Origin: Aedes albopictus
Lineage: Eukaryota; Arthropoda; Insecta; Diptera; Culicidae
Reading direction: 5' to 3'
Assembly (NCBI RefSeq): GCF_035046485.1
Contig: NC_085138.1
Coordinates: forward strand, 66,890,580 to 66,954,579
Length of the DNA: 64,000 bases
Position numbers and translations under genes: made by a program. Numbering within the stretch: position 1 is the stretch's first letter; each line of letters begins with the position of its first letter. This document shows, piece by piece, positions 32,887-43,020 of the stretch. Below the pieces are notes generated by a model. The model saw nothing but the letters and a program-made list of their open reading frames with translations, was not told the origin of the DNA and made no database searches.

Positions 32887-33746
32887 TCAAAAATATCTGA
32901 AACTTTGCACAGTTTTTCAATTTCATCTAAATCGCCATTTTTCGATATCAAAATTTTATTTTGAATCACGACTAACTTTTCAAAAGGGTGTATGCGAAAA
33001 TAGTTCAAAAATATTCTAAAAGCTGCACAGCAAAAACGGATTGTTCGATTGTTATGAATTTTTCAGCAAAGTTAGATAACTAAATGATGATTCCTAACAA
33101 AATATACACTGTGAAAAATTTCTTTTTTTACTTTAAAAAAATATGATCTTTGTCACAAAAACTCAAATATCTCAAAACCCTATCTTTTTACCAACGTCAA
33201 TTTTTTAGGGAAAATGGCCCATTATATCAGCTATCTACCATAAAATTTTGGTGATGGTAAACTGATAAACAAAAAAGTTATAACATATCAAACATTTCAC
33301 AGTTTTTACATTTAGTAACAAAAAAAATTTTTTTTCTGTGTAAATTATTTCGAGAATTATATGTTGATGCTGATTTTATTGTAAAGGCTACCGCCTTAAT
33401 TAAACAAGTTGTTTTCATGATATTTTTGTTTGATTATTCATAATTACTATAGTATCTATTTGAAACTTAGACGCGATCCAGTGTTGTGATCAAAAATATT
33501 GAGAGTGTCATACTTTTTATTGTACGTGACTGGTGAAAAGTTCCCTTGATAGCGTTGAAAAGCTGTTGATCATAAGAAAAATGGAATTAAACTTATTTTT
33601 AAGACGAAAGCTGCATAATAAAAGTTTTATATATTCGCGTATACGTCTAGTTGATCTGCAAAAAAATTACCTCTTAGAGAACAGACTTTATGATCGGAAG
33701 AATGCGAGTAACTTCAACAACAACAAATGCATGAGAGGTACATACC

Positions 33747-34004
33747 ACAGACAAACAGACGAAACGCCTAGAATAATATTCGTGAAAATCCATCGCCCAG
33801 TTCCCACTACCACCACCTGGTGGAAATGTTTCACGAAACACTGCGTTGTGCAATATCGTCATCAGAAGGCGCTAGTGTGAAACGTCAAACGCAAAGAAAA
33901 ACGATGGGCACTCTTCTGGTTATGAAAGCCACAACCAAGATTCAAAATGATCGTTAAAGGCGTGGTCAATGAAAATTTTGTCAGTGTTACGTTTGTTTGT
34001 CTGT
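33747..34004. mobile_element. MITE, 258 bp, 9-bp duplication
   Basis: Ends ACAGACAAACAGACG / CGTTTGTTTGTCTGT with flanks GTACATACC and ATACATACC (9 bp, one mismatch). Same family as 17423-17660; both also share tcgccca and an internal aaacgtcaaa. The frames at 33533-33880 run across it and are not genes. Confidence 0.82.
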
Positions 34005-34151
34005 ATACATACCATGACAATGCTCACGAAAAAGCAAAAAAAAATACTACCGCTATGGATATTAAAAATTTTATAGTAAATTTTTTCTTCAGCCAAGTAA
34101 ACAACACCAAACTAGTCAGTTAAAACTAATAAGTGATTTTGTTTATTATAA

Positions 34152-34469
34152 TCTAACGAACAACATGAACAATCGCTTTCTCAAAGGTCTTCAACTCAAC
34201 GCTCTCTTGTAGACCGTTTGATGAAAAAAAAATGTTCAAAAGAGTTACGAAATCTCACCGAAAGCACCATAGATAAACTGGTTATGCCCAAATTGAATAC
34301 AAATTTACGCATTTGCACGTCCTGCCGTCTAGACTTTGACAGACGAGCCATCTGTATATCATCGGTAAAGCAGGGCGCAGGAAGTTCGAAAACGACAACA
34401 ACTGAGAAATTGCCAGAAGTGCTAAGTGCAGAGAGTCATGCCACCATACCATCAGCGACATTTGTTTAA
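34152..34469 (+). pseudogene. Possible transposon ORF remnant, CxxC
   Basis: Open from just after a stop at 34149 to 34469; first ATG at 34218 (83 codons). It reads SLSQRSSTQRSLVDRLMKKK, then STIDKLVMPKLNTNLRICTSC and RLDFDRRA. The phrase NLRICTSCR with a preceding charged helix looks like a genuine metal-binding protein segment and not translated repeat, and the composition is balanced. It lies between the arms of the large inverted repeat, where a transposase would be expected. I do not recognise the family. It is too short to be a whole protein, and further exons were not found. Confidence 0.3.
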
Positions 34470-34885
34470 ACAATATATTCACGCCCCTTTTCAAAAATGC
34501 TTTGAAATATACTTCAACATCTATACCCATTTCAATATTTTTAACGTTGCAAAACACGCTTTCAACATTCATCTTGAAGAAGAGGGAAAACACTTGTCCT
34601 CAAATGTAACAGCAAATTAATGAATAAACGACTAATGCGCGGAGGGCGTGATAAAATCGGAACATTACTGTACATATAATATACATAATACATAATAAAA
34701 ACAGCTTGTTTTACTCACGCAAGGCCATTAACAATAAAATCAGCATCAAACTGCGATTTCCGGCCGAAATAATTTACACTAAAAAAAAATTATTACTAAA
34801 TGTGAAAATTGTGAAATGTTTGAATTGTCAAAACTTTTTTGTTTATTAGTTTATTATCACCAAATTTTTATGGTAGATTGCTAAT

Positions 34886-35131
34886 CTGCCGTAATTCTGC
34901 AAAGTGACGTAAGCGACATTGATAGTTTTGGCCCATTTTTTGGTTATTATGCATAAAACTCTTGCTCATCCTTTAAGTTTCTTTCCAAAGATGATAGATT
35001 ACGATTAGATCTTGCATTCTTATACAGCAGGAATACCACAGTGTTATTCTCACCCCAGATATTATAAATAATATACCAAAAAATATCGAAATTTTGAATG
35101 GCGCTTACGTCACTTTTCAGAATTACTGCAG
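34886..35131. mobile_element. MITE, 246 bp, TAAT flanks
   Basis: Inverted ends CTGCCGTAATTCTGCAAAGT / ACTTTTCAGAATTACTGCAG, continuing gacgtaagcg / cgcttacgtc. Flanked by TAAT (34882-34885, 35132-35135). The tandem sister of the host segment has the empty site at about 35449 (ttgttaatacaatgg). A TA target with a longer palindrome is also possible. The minus frame 34947-35210 runs across it and is not a gene. Confidence 0.82.
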
Positions 35132-35806
35132 TAATACAATGGACCGGTTTCCTTAAAAAATTACGTTGGTAAAAAGATAGGGTTTTGAGATATTTGAGTT
35201 TTTGTGACAAAAATGATAATTTTTAATGTTAAAAAAATATTTTTTTTCACAGTGTATATTTTCTTAGAAATCACCATTTAGTTATCTAACTTTGCTGAAC
35301 AATAAAATCAGCATCAAACTGCGATTTCTGACCGAAATAATTTACACATAGAAAAAAATATTTACCAAATGTGAAAATAGTGAAATGTTTGAAATGTTAT
35401 AACTTTTTTGTTTATTAGTTTACCATCACCAAATTTTTATGGTAGATTGTTAATACAATGGACCGTCTTTCCCAAAAAAATTACGATGGTAAAAAGATAG
35501 GGTTTTGAGATATTTGAGTTTTTGTGACAAAAATGATATTTTTTAATATTAAAAAAGATGTTTTTTCACAGTGTATATTTTCTTAGGAATCACCATTTAG
35601 TTATCTAACTTTGCTGAAAAATTCATAGCAATCGAACGAACCATTTTGGCTGTGCAGATTTTTGAATATTTTTTAACCATTTTCACATACACCCTTTTAA
35701 AAAGTTAGTCGTGATTCAAAATAAAAATTTGATATCGAAAAATGGCGATTTAAATGGAACTGAAAAACTGTGCAAAGTTTCAGTTCAATAGAAAATCATG
35801 AATTAA

Positions 35807-36417
35807 AAAATTTCCTTAATTTTGATGCTGTTGCTTGGAATCGCTCTATTGTTCAGTAGTGGTTTCTGCTTCAGCTAGTTGGAAAACTAGCTGCATCTCC
35901 CGAGGAAGGTGGATATCATTTTACGACTCTTTGCTGAAGCCGATGGAATCAGCAGCGAGTTGGATGCGCGACGGCGACGACGACGACTACGGTCCATTGT
36001 AAACATATCCAGAGGCTTCACAACCGGGTTGAAATGTAATATTCGTTTTACGGACATGGTTTCTGTCCCGCTGCAACGTGTTTAGAAGTTGACTCAGAGT
36101 AGAATGTTGCCGAGATGTAGGAGAAAACAGGGCAAACTACATCATTCAATGGTAAGCTCTATTTAGTTGAGAAATTCACAACACAGGATAAAACGCACGC
36201 AATGAATTACACGAGTAATGATAGTCTTGACTAACTGGTGCAATTGTTCAATAATGTTGTCGTAAACTTCCTAAGTTGCACAGGGTCAAATAGTTTACAA
36301 AGAACGGACTAAAGATAAACATTTGTTTGGCACTAACAAAAATCTGATCGTGTCAAACCAGATGCTTTGGATGAGCATTAATCTGTGATTGGGGGATTTT
36401 TTTATTATCGTACAAAT
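35807..36417. other. Unassigned sequence
   Basis: No recognised gene or repeat. A cgacggcgacgacgacgac patch lies near 35970. The rest is mixed low-GC DNA. Confidence 0.3.
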
Positions 36418-36668
36418 TTGTGAGATATAAGATGTACTGCATAAAGCTGTGGAAAGGAGATTGATCACAGCAGGCGTTATAGAGCATTTGAATGTGATGC
36501 GAACTGTCAAGCAGACAATGTTAGCATCCCTGCTTGCGTAGCAACAACTCCAGGCGTTACCCAACCGCGTTCACGCTTGCCACTTGTGAACCGACGTCAG
36601 CCTGGGTAAGTTGTGCGTGCTACATGTGTCGGGTGATTCCTTCCCAGTGAAATACCAAACTCCACATT
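36418..36668. repeat. 250-bp direct duplication, left copy
   Basis: Starts tgtgagatataagatgtact and ends gtgaaataccaaactccaca. It matches 38727-38977 with only four or five differences by eye, in the same orientation. It contains cagcctggGTAAGTtgtgcg, a strong splice-donor match, in both copies. Minus frames here (36295-36564) and in the other copy share MGNAWSCCYASRDANIVCLT-type translations, which follows from the DNA duplication and is not proof of coding. Confidence 0.9.
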
Positions 36669-36960
36669 GGCGAATTCCTGCCAGTTTTTTTTCGTTTAAT
36701 TGAGGAAATGGAACCTATATTTTTGCTGGGAGGAATCACCCTTCAATGTGCATGCATTAGTGAACAAGTGAGGGAAACACAAAACCCATATAAGAAAAGT
36801 GGAAGTTCGGTGTGATATTTTTCGGGGACGTAGCTCCCGCTGGAGCATGCGTGCGGAAAACTGTTTGTGCATGGGCAATTATTGACGGGAAAGAGTGTGA
36901 AAGTGCAACAAAAGAACAAATTCCAGCAGCTCTAGAGTGATCGAATTGTTTTGTTTTGTG

Positions 36961-37510
36961 CTTACAGCGTGTTGTTTGTCGTGGAGAAAGACTCCCGGCA
37001 ATGTCCGCTTACGAAAAGCTAGGTTAGAAAGATCCTGTTGTTTTGCTTCGCGCAAATGTCGGATCGGAAGCTTACAGCGTGTTGTTTGTCGTGGAGGAAG
37101 ACTCCCGGCAATGTCCGCTTACGAAAAGCTAGGTTAGAAAGATCCCGTTGTTTTGCTTCGCGCAAATGTCGGATCGGAAGCTTACAGCGTGTTGTTTGTC
37201 GTGGAGGAAGACTCCCGGCAATGTCCGCTTACGAAAAGCTAGGTTAGAAAGATCCTGTTGTTTTGCTTCGCGCAAATGTCGGATCGGTAGCTTACAGCGT
37301 GTTGTTTGTCGTGGAGGAAGACTCCCGGCAATGTCCGCTTACAAAAAGCTAGGTTAGAAAGATTCCGTTGTTTTGCTTCGCGCAAATATCGGATCGGAAG
37401 TTTGCATCGTGTTGTTTGTCATGGCAGATAAACATTGGCAATGTACGAAAAAAATATTAGAAAAATCACGTAGTTTTGATTCGTGCAAATGTGGTATCGA
37501 ATGGTTACAA
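36961..37510 (+). repeat. 110-bp minisatellite, ~5 units
   Basis: Units start with cttacagcgtgttgtttgtc at 36961, 37071, 37181 and 37291, almost identical; a fifth, from 37401, is diverged and the array fades near 37510. Each unit contains ggcaatgtccgcttacgaaa, aggttagaaagatc and ttcgcgcaaatgtcggatcg. 110 is not a multiple of 3 and frames shift between units, so it is not protein-coding. The array lies between the two 250-bp duplicates. Confidence 0.95.
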
Positions 37511-38166
37511 TATATTATTTATCAAAGAGTGTCGTCAATGTTGGCTGGCCAGAAGAAGGATTATGGTCATGCAGTTTGTTTTCTGTGACTAGTGTTCCAA
37601 TGAATGGCAAGGCAATAAACTTTATCTATAATGTATTTTATGAGATATCTCGAATTTGAACATCGGAGCAATGGGATAAATTTGGGTATAAGATTAAATA
37701 AAGACTCGAAGAATAAGATTTTTTTTTCTGGATCACCCAGTACCAAAACGGTAATTTCTTTTAAATACTACAAGTATAGAGGCTTGCATTACCAACATAA
37801 CTAACGAAATGAGATACAATTTGTAAGCATTGCCCTCAAAATTATTTCGCGAGCAAGGACGGCTGTATCGAGCGACCCCGAACGAGAAAAAGAGAGAGAG
37901 AGAGAGAGAGATGATGACGTCACTGTGCAAGCTCCTATTGCTCGTCGGAAAATATCACTCCCACAATTAGGCACTAAAATGTTCGAGCTATTTTGAAAAA
38001 GTAGCGGCAGCATAGTCAGAATGGTACCTCACAATGAAACTGTATTCGGTAGCTTCATGGCAGCAATTGCAACGTATGCGATGATGTAATATAACAGTAA
38101 CTTATTGCCCGTTGTGATGATTTATAGATTCCGACGCAAATGATTAGGCTCATTTTCAGCGTAGGT
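37511..38166. other. Unassigned, with a (GA)n run
   Basis: A (GA)n microsatellite lies at about 37888-37909, inside otherwise unrecognised sequence. Minus frames across it have Leu/Ser runs caused by the microsatellite. Confidence 0.4.
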
Positions 38167-38179
38167 GCGTTATAAATGT

Positions 38180-38476
38180 GTATGTGCTATATGTAGGGCC
38201 CATATAGCCGAGGCGGTTAACGCACGGGTATTCAGCATGACCATGCTGAGGGTGACGGGTTCGATTCCCGGTCGGTCTAGGATCTTTTCGTAAAGGAAAT
38301 TTCCTTGACTTCCTTGGGCATAGAGTATCTTCGTGCCTGCCACACGATATACACATGCAAAATGGTCATTGGCAGAGGAAGCTCTCAGTTAATAACTGTG
38401 GAAGTGCTCATAGAACACTAAGCTGAGAAGCAGGCTTTGTCCCAGTGAGGACGTTACGCCAAGAAGAGGAGGAGGA
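38180..38476 (+). mobile_element. Complete tRNA-derived SINE (Feilai-like)
   Basis: 297 bp with a perfect 13-bp target duplication GCGTTATAAATGT (38167-38179, 38477-38489). The head carries an A box (TAGCCGAGGCGGTTAACGCA) and a B box (GGGTTCGATTCCC). The body reads ggatcttttcgtaaaggaaa, then tgcctgccacacgatatac, gaagtgctcatagaacacta and caggctttgtccc, and the tail is an AAGAAGAGGAGGAGGA simple repeat. Structure and abundance fit the Feilai SINE of Aedes; the name is from memory and tentative. Other copies lie at 40271, 52165 (minus) and 53220 (minus). Confidence 0.88.
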
Positions 38477-38489
38477 GCGTTATAAATGT

Positions 38490-38726
38490 TTGCTTATAAT
38501 GCAAAACTATCACCAAATGTGTACCTAGCAACACAGCGTAAAATATTCACCAGGACGCGGTCTGGTTTTATATCTGTGGGCCCACGCAACTAATTTTCGC
38601 GCAGAAGTCTTAACAGGTGGAATCTCCGCAATATGTTAAATCGTTGTAAGTAAACACTCCAAACTGAGATACGGAAATTCATTTTTTTTGTTAAAAATGT
38701 GTAAAACTTCTTTAGAGTAGAAGGAG
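38490..38726. other. Unassigned spacer
   Basis: Sequence between the SINE and the right 250-bp duplicate; nothing recognised. Confidence 0.3.
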
Positions 38727-38977
38727 GATGTGAGATATAAGATGTACTGCATAAAGCTGTGGAAAGGAGATTGATCACAGCAGGCGATATAGAGCATTTG
38801 AATGTGATGCAAACTGTCAAGCAGACAATGTTAGCATCCCTGCTTGCGTAGCAACAACTCCAGGCGTCACCCAACCGCGTTCACGCTTGCCACTTGTGAA
38901 CCGACGTCAGCCTGGGTAAGTTGTGCGTGCTGCATGTGTCGGGTGATTCCTTCCCAGTGAAATACCAAACTCCACAA
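38727..38977. repeat. 250-bp direct duplication, right copy
   Basis: Counterpart of 36418-36668, about 2.3 kb downstream, same orientation, including the cctggGTAAGT donor-like site at ~38913. The flanks differ (gaaggagga on the left, aattgagccgaagg on the right), so only this block was duplicated. Confidence 0.9.
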
Positions 38978-38989
38978 AATTGAGCCGAA

Positions 38990-39320
38990 GGGTCTCAGAT
39001 TTTCATGATACTTTGTCTACAGGCAGGACTCATGAAAAAAAATTTAGAAAAATTCAGGGTCGCCCATTTACCCGGAAAACTCAGGTGGATTTTTTTTTGT
39101 TTTCTCCTGACACTAATTACATTGAAAAATCATAACTCAAGAACGAAGCATCGTAGTAACAAAGTTTTTTTTTAGAAAATGGAAGCAAATTTTCTCAGAA
39201 ATCCAAAAAAATATGAACTGAAAAAAGTTTTTCACAAATTTTTCCACAGTTGAGAAAATTCATAAACAAATGCTGGAAAAGCTATGCCCGAACTTGTGGA
39301 AAATTTTCAAAAAAAAACAG
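38990..39320. repeat. Dispersed repeat D, left copy
   Basis: Contains aaatcataactcaagaacga, agcatcgtagtaacaaagt, ttttctcagaaatccaaaaa and gctatgcccgaacttgtgg. The same series occurs at 41920-42290 in the same orientation, the two flanking element C1. A shared block ttcagggtcgcccatttacc..cctgacac also appears, inverted, at 51499-51561. Confidence 0.7.
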
Positions 39321-41686
39321 ATTAATCCACCTAGTCGTGGTAGTGCCTTTCCGAGTTCAACGCATAGGCAGAGCTGAAAAATATCAGACCTCTTAGTTTC
39401 TACATGACCACTTTCACTATCTTTGGAGGCAGATCACTTTGCGCTCTTGGACAAAGCATTTTTATGCACAGCAAGTGAAATTCCCCATATTCAATCTCAT
39501 TCAAATTTCAACTACATTACAGTCGCATCAAAATTTTACATAGTTATTTTAAACGCAAAAGAGGATTGAAAAAACTTTGTTTGGAGTTGTTGCGATTGAA
39601 TTTTAATTCGTAGAACCATCCAACTGCACAGATTAACCTCAGAAATCTGAAAAGGGGTGATTTGATGATTGATTTTGACAAGATTTTGTTCTCTTATATT
39701 GCACCGGTTTTTGTTCACTTTCGTATTTCCGGCGAACAAACCAACGCTTGTCCTACGACACTAGTGGTAGTCACTATTGTGGTCTGAGCCTATTTTCTTG
39801 CAAACCGTTCATCAGGTTATCAAAAAAGCCTTGGTTTGATGTGTCGCATGGGTCGCACCCTCAAATACGATCAGAGACTATTTTCTTTTCATTTTGCTAT
39901 CGAAAAAGCAGTTATTTGATATGCCACATGCACGGGTTTGGTCTATTTTACAATATGACCACTTTCTGCAGGACACCCGGAACCAATTCTGGAACACTGC
40001 CGGTTATTTTAAATTTTTACACTTGGCCAATTCCGGTGGGACACCCGGAGCTGGTTCCCAATCACTACCAGATGACCAAAATGTAGCCTGAGACTATTTT
40101 TTTACTAACCATTCATTAGTTTTTCCAAAAAGCTGTTATGTGATATGTCGCATGCATGATATGTCGACTGACATCGGACATCGTCCCGTCGATGGGCTAC
40201 ATCGAGCCCAAAACCGGTCGGCTGAAAAGGTAAATTAAAAACCCTTTAAATCGTTTATAAGAACAATAAGTTCAGCATGACCATGCTGAGGGTGACGGGT
40301 TCGATTCCCGGTCGGTCCAGGATCTTTTCGTAAAGGAAATTTCCTTGACTTCCTTGGGCATAGAGTATCTTCGTGCCTGCCACACGATATACGCATGCAC
40401 AATGGTCATTGGCAGAGAAAGCTTTCAGTTAATAACTGTGGAAGTGCTCATAGAACACTAAGCTGAGAAGCAGGCTTTGTCCCAATGAGGACGTTACGCC
40501 AAGAAGAGAGAGAGAGAAGTGTTGTGTCCGTTCTCGTATCGTGTCCCGTGGGTGTAACTATGTCGTTTATGTTGCAAGAAATGGAGAAAACAACAACACT
40601 GTTGCCCAAAGTTTTGCTCAAACAGCATCAAATTAGGCAAGGAATCATAATACCCACGCTTTTTGTACCATTTCCCTGCAGAAACGGAGAATTGACCTTC
40701 TCACCATACTAAAATTTAGCTCATTACCACAAATCTAGTACTTCACCGATCTGTCCTATTCCGGCGGAACACCCGGAACCGGTTCCGGAACACTGCCGAT
40801 AAAAATATGGTCTGAGACTGTTTTCCTTCTTACCGTTCATCAGCATATCGGAAAAGCCGTGATTTGATGGGTCGCATGCATAGGTTTACTTTTATATCTG
40901 ACCACTTCCGGCGGGACACCCGGAACCAGTTCCGGAACACAAGTGGTTTAGATATGGTCTAAAACTATTTTCCCGCTTTCCGTTCTTCAGGATATCAAAA
41001 AGGCGCAGTTAGATGTGTCGCATACATGGGTTTGGTTCACTTTTACATTTGGCCACTTCCGGCTGGACCCCCGGAACTGGTTCCGGAACAGTACCGGTTC
41101 AGATATGGTCAGAGACAATTTTCCCGCTTTTAGTTCATCGGGGTATCGAAAAAGCCGCAGTTTGCTGTATCGCATACATAGGTTTGATTACCATTTATAT
41201 TTGGCCACTTCCGGTGGGACACCCGGAACAAGTTCCGGAATACTACCGGTTCAGATATGGTCTGCGAATATTTTTCTGCTTACTGTTCAGCAGATTATCG
41301 AAAATGCCCTGGTTTGGTGTGTCGCATGCATGGGTTTGTTCCATTTTCATGTCTGACGCCTTCCTGGGGTACCTGTCCGGAACACCTAAATGGCCATAAC
41401 TGCGGGATGGCTGGACCGATCCGAACCATTTTCAATAGAAAACAATGGGACCAGATTCCTCGTCGAATGAACCATCGATCTTTGAAATCGGTTGAGATTT
41501 ACTGCCAAAAAGTGGCGTAGTTTGTTTGTACACATACATACATACTCACTGACGACATCACCTCAACTCGACTGAGTTGATTGGTATATGTGACTCGACT
41601 CTCCGGGCCTTCAATCAAAAAGTCATTTTTGGAGTCAACATATAGCCTTTCCGGTACACTTAGTGTACGAGAAAGGCAAAAACATT
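39321..41686. mobile_element. Element C1 with ~150-bp tandem units
   Basis: Begins aatccacctagtcgtggtag..tgcctttcc and ends gtacacttagtgtacgagaa..aggcaaaaa; C2 at 43021-45211 has the same ends and internal order. The short motif tgcctttctcgt / acgagaaaggca is inverted at the ends of C2. The core is a tandem array of ~150-bp units (gccacttccggcgggac, cggaaccggttccggaacac, gattatcgaaaaagcc, gtgtcgcatgcatgggtttg), spaced 147-153 bp in C1. The array is broken near 40150-40730 by a SINE and unrecognised DNA. Unit length is not a multiple of 3; no protein is encoded. Class not recognised. Confidence 0.7.
40271..40519 (+). mobile_element. 5'-truncated Feilai-like SINE
   Basis: Matches 38228-38476 almost exactly from gttcagcatgaccatgctga through the B box to an AAGAAGAGAGAGAGAG tail. 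The A box is missing. It lies inside the tandem array of element C1. Confidence 0.88.
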
Positions 41687-41919
41687 TTTGAGTTGTGTTT
41701 TTGGGTGACTTTTCAGTTCAGAAATCAAGACAAGTGCTACTTGTTTAATTCCGACGTTTCGGCCATTGGGCTCGGCCTTCCTCAGGGGATCTGTTAATTT
41801 ATTTTTAAGACATGACATTGTACATTTAAATTTGACGAAATACTTTTTTACAAAAACTCACATTAACTTGCAGAGAAGGTTATTTCATAAGCTTTAATTG
41901 CTGAAATTTTTGGAAGGCC
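41687..41919. other. Unassigned spacer
   Basis: Contains ttccgacgtttcggccattg..ggctcggccttcctcagggg, a string common in insect repeat DNA; nothing else recognised. Confidence 0.3.
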
Positions 41920-42290
41920 CTTTTTTTCGTTTTTGAGTTATGGCCAATTTTGTAGAAAAATGTTCAAATGTGCCATATAACCCTTTTCTTTGAAAAATCA
42001 TAGCTCAAGAATGAAGCATCGTAGAAACAAAGTATTATTTTAGAAAATGAAAGTAAATTTTCTCAGAAATCCAAAAAAAAAATGTGAAGTGGATAATGTT
42101 TCCACAAAATTTTCCACCGTTGAGAATATTTAAAAAGAAAAGCCAGAAAACTATGCCCGAACTCGTTGAAAATTTTCATAAAAATATGTTTGTGTAGGTA
42201 ATTGTGTAGATCGCTGAAATTTTTGGAATTCCCTTTTTTTCTTTCCTGAGTTATGGCCAAGTTTGTGAAAAATTACGTTGTACGCAAATA
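41920..42290. repeat. Dispersed repeat D, right copy
   Basis: Direct counterpart of 38990-39320 (aaatcatagctcaagaatga, agcatcgtagaaacaaagta, ttttctcagaaatccaaaaa, ctatgcccgaactcgttg). It is longer on the right, where tttctttcctgagttatggcc repeats the left-hand tttcgtttttgagttatggcc, hinting at an internal duplication. Confidence 0.7.
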
Positions 42291-42559
42291 TTATTCAAAT
42301 AATATTGCCTTGTAAAATTACTAAACATGACTAAACTGGAGTGAATTGGAAATATTCGGTCTGGCAGCAGAGATATCGCGTAGAGTAGAAGACTACATTT
42401 GGTAAACTAAAACCTCTGTTTAAGCAGGTTATTCTATGAACTTTTATTTATATCCTTTTTTAATGCCCTGCACAAAACAACGGAAGAGCTATTCAGAACC
42501 AATAGTGTGTGCTTGTAAGAGGGTGTGAGAAAATGTAATAATGACGGTAAGTATAGCAA

Positions 42560-42739
42560 CAGCGGCCGGAAGGCGTTTATAGGGAGGTTTTGTGGGTCAT
42601 TTTAAGGGATCCCAAGAAGTTTCAAAGGGTATCATGGAGTACCGGGAAGTCTCAGTGGTGTTTATGGTCTCAGGCTCGTTCGGTGCGTTCCAGGGGGCAG
42701 CAGGGGGTCTCAAGGCTTTACATGGGGGCTATAGTTGGC
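42560..42739 (+). repeat. Degenerate GTTTCAGGGG repeat, left part
   Basis: Loose repeats such as ttttaagggatcccaag, tttcaaagggtatcatgg and gtctcagtggtgtttatggt. The same style resumes at 46324. The Transib-like element lies exactly between, so one array was split. Confidence 0.7.
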
Positions 42740-43020
42740 CTCTGCACAGTGGTTAAAATCGCGGAAGGCACGATCGTGGTGGGCATTTTGAGTTTTTCAG
42801 AACATCCCAAACAACGAAAACCATTTTGAATTAGATTCAACTAACTTTGTGTCTATTTCAACCTTAAAAAGTGAGAATTTGACAATTTTCAAACACAAGT
42901 TAAGTATCGAAGAGATTAATAGCTATCAACCAGTTGATCTTTATAAGATAGCAATTTTATTCAACTTTTCATTATGCTTTGACTTTGTTGAAGCTTTTTG
43001 CAACTTTGCGAGATAATAAT

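Larger units (their letters stand above)
32887..35806. mobile_element. Large inverted-repeat element, ~2.9 kb
   Basis: The left arm 32887-33400 (tctgaaactttgcacagttt ... gatgctgattttattgt) is the reverse complement of 35297-35806 at roughly 88-90% identity. Inside the right half, the inner part of the arm is present a second time in tandem (34728-35292), interrupted by a MITE at 34886. The middle (33400-34728) contains another MITE and a short CxxC ORF. This is the plan of a foldback or long-TIR DNA transposon whose interior has decayed. Ends and target duplication were not resolved. Confidence 0.7.

Noticed and set aside
36937..37357. Repeated ~70-codon ORFs in the 110-bp array
   Set aside because: They shift frame between units and simply follow the DNA repeat.
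38210..38285. A functional tRNA gene
   Set aside because: A and B boxes are good, but the block heads a SINE with body, tail and target duplication. The other tRNA-like heads (16967, 20186, 29577, 43948, 50640, 51930, 59293) were rejected as tRNAs for the same reason or for poor stems.
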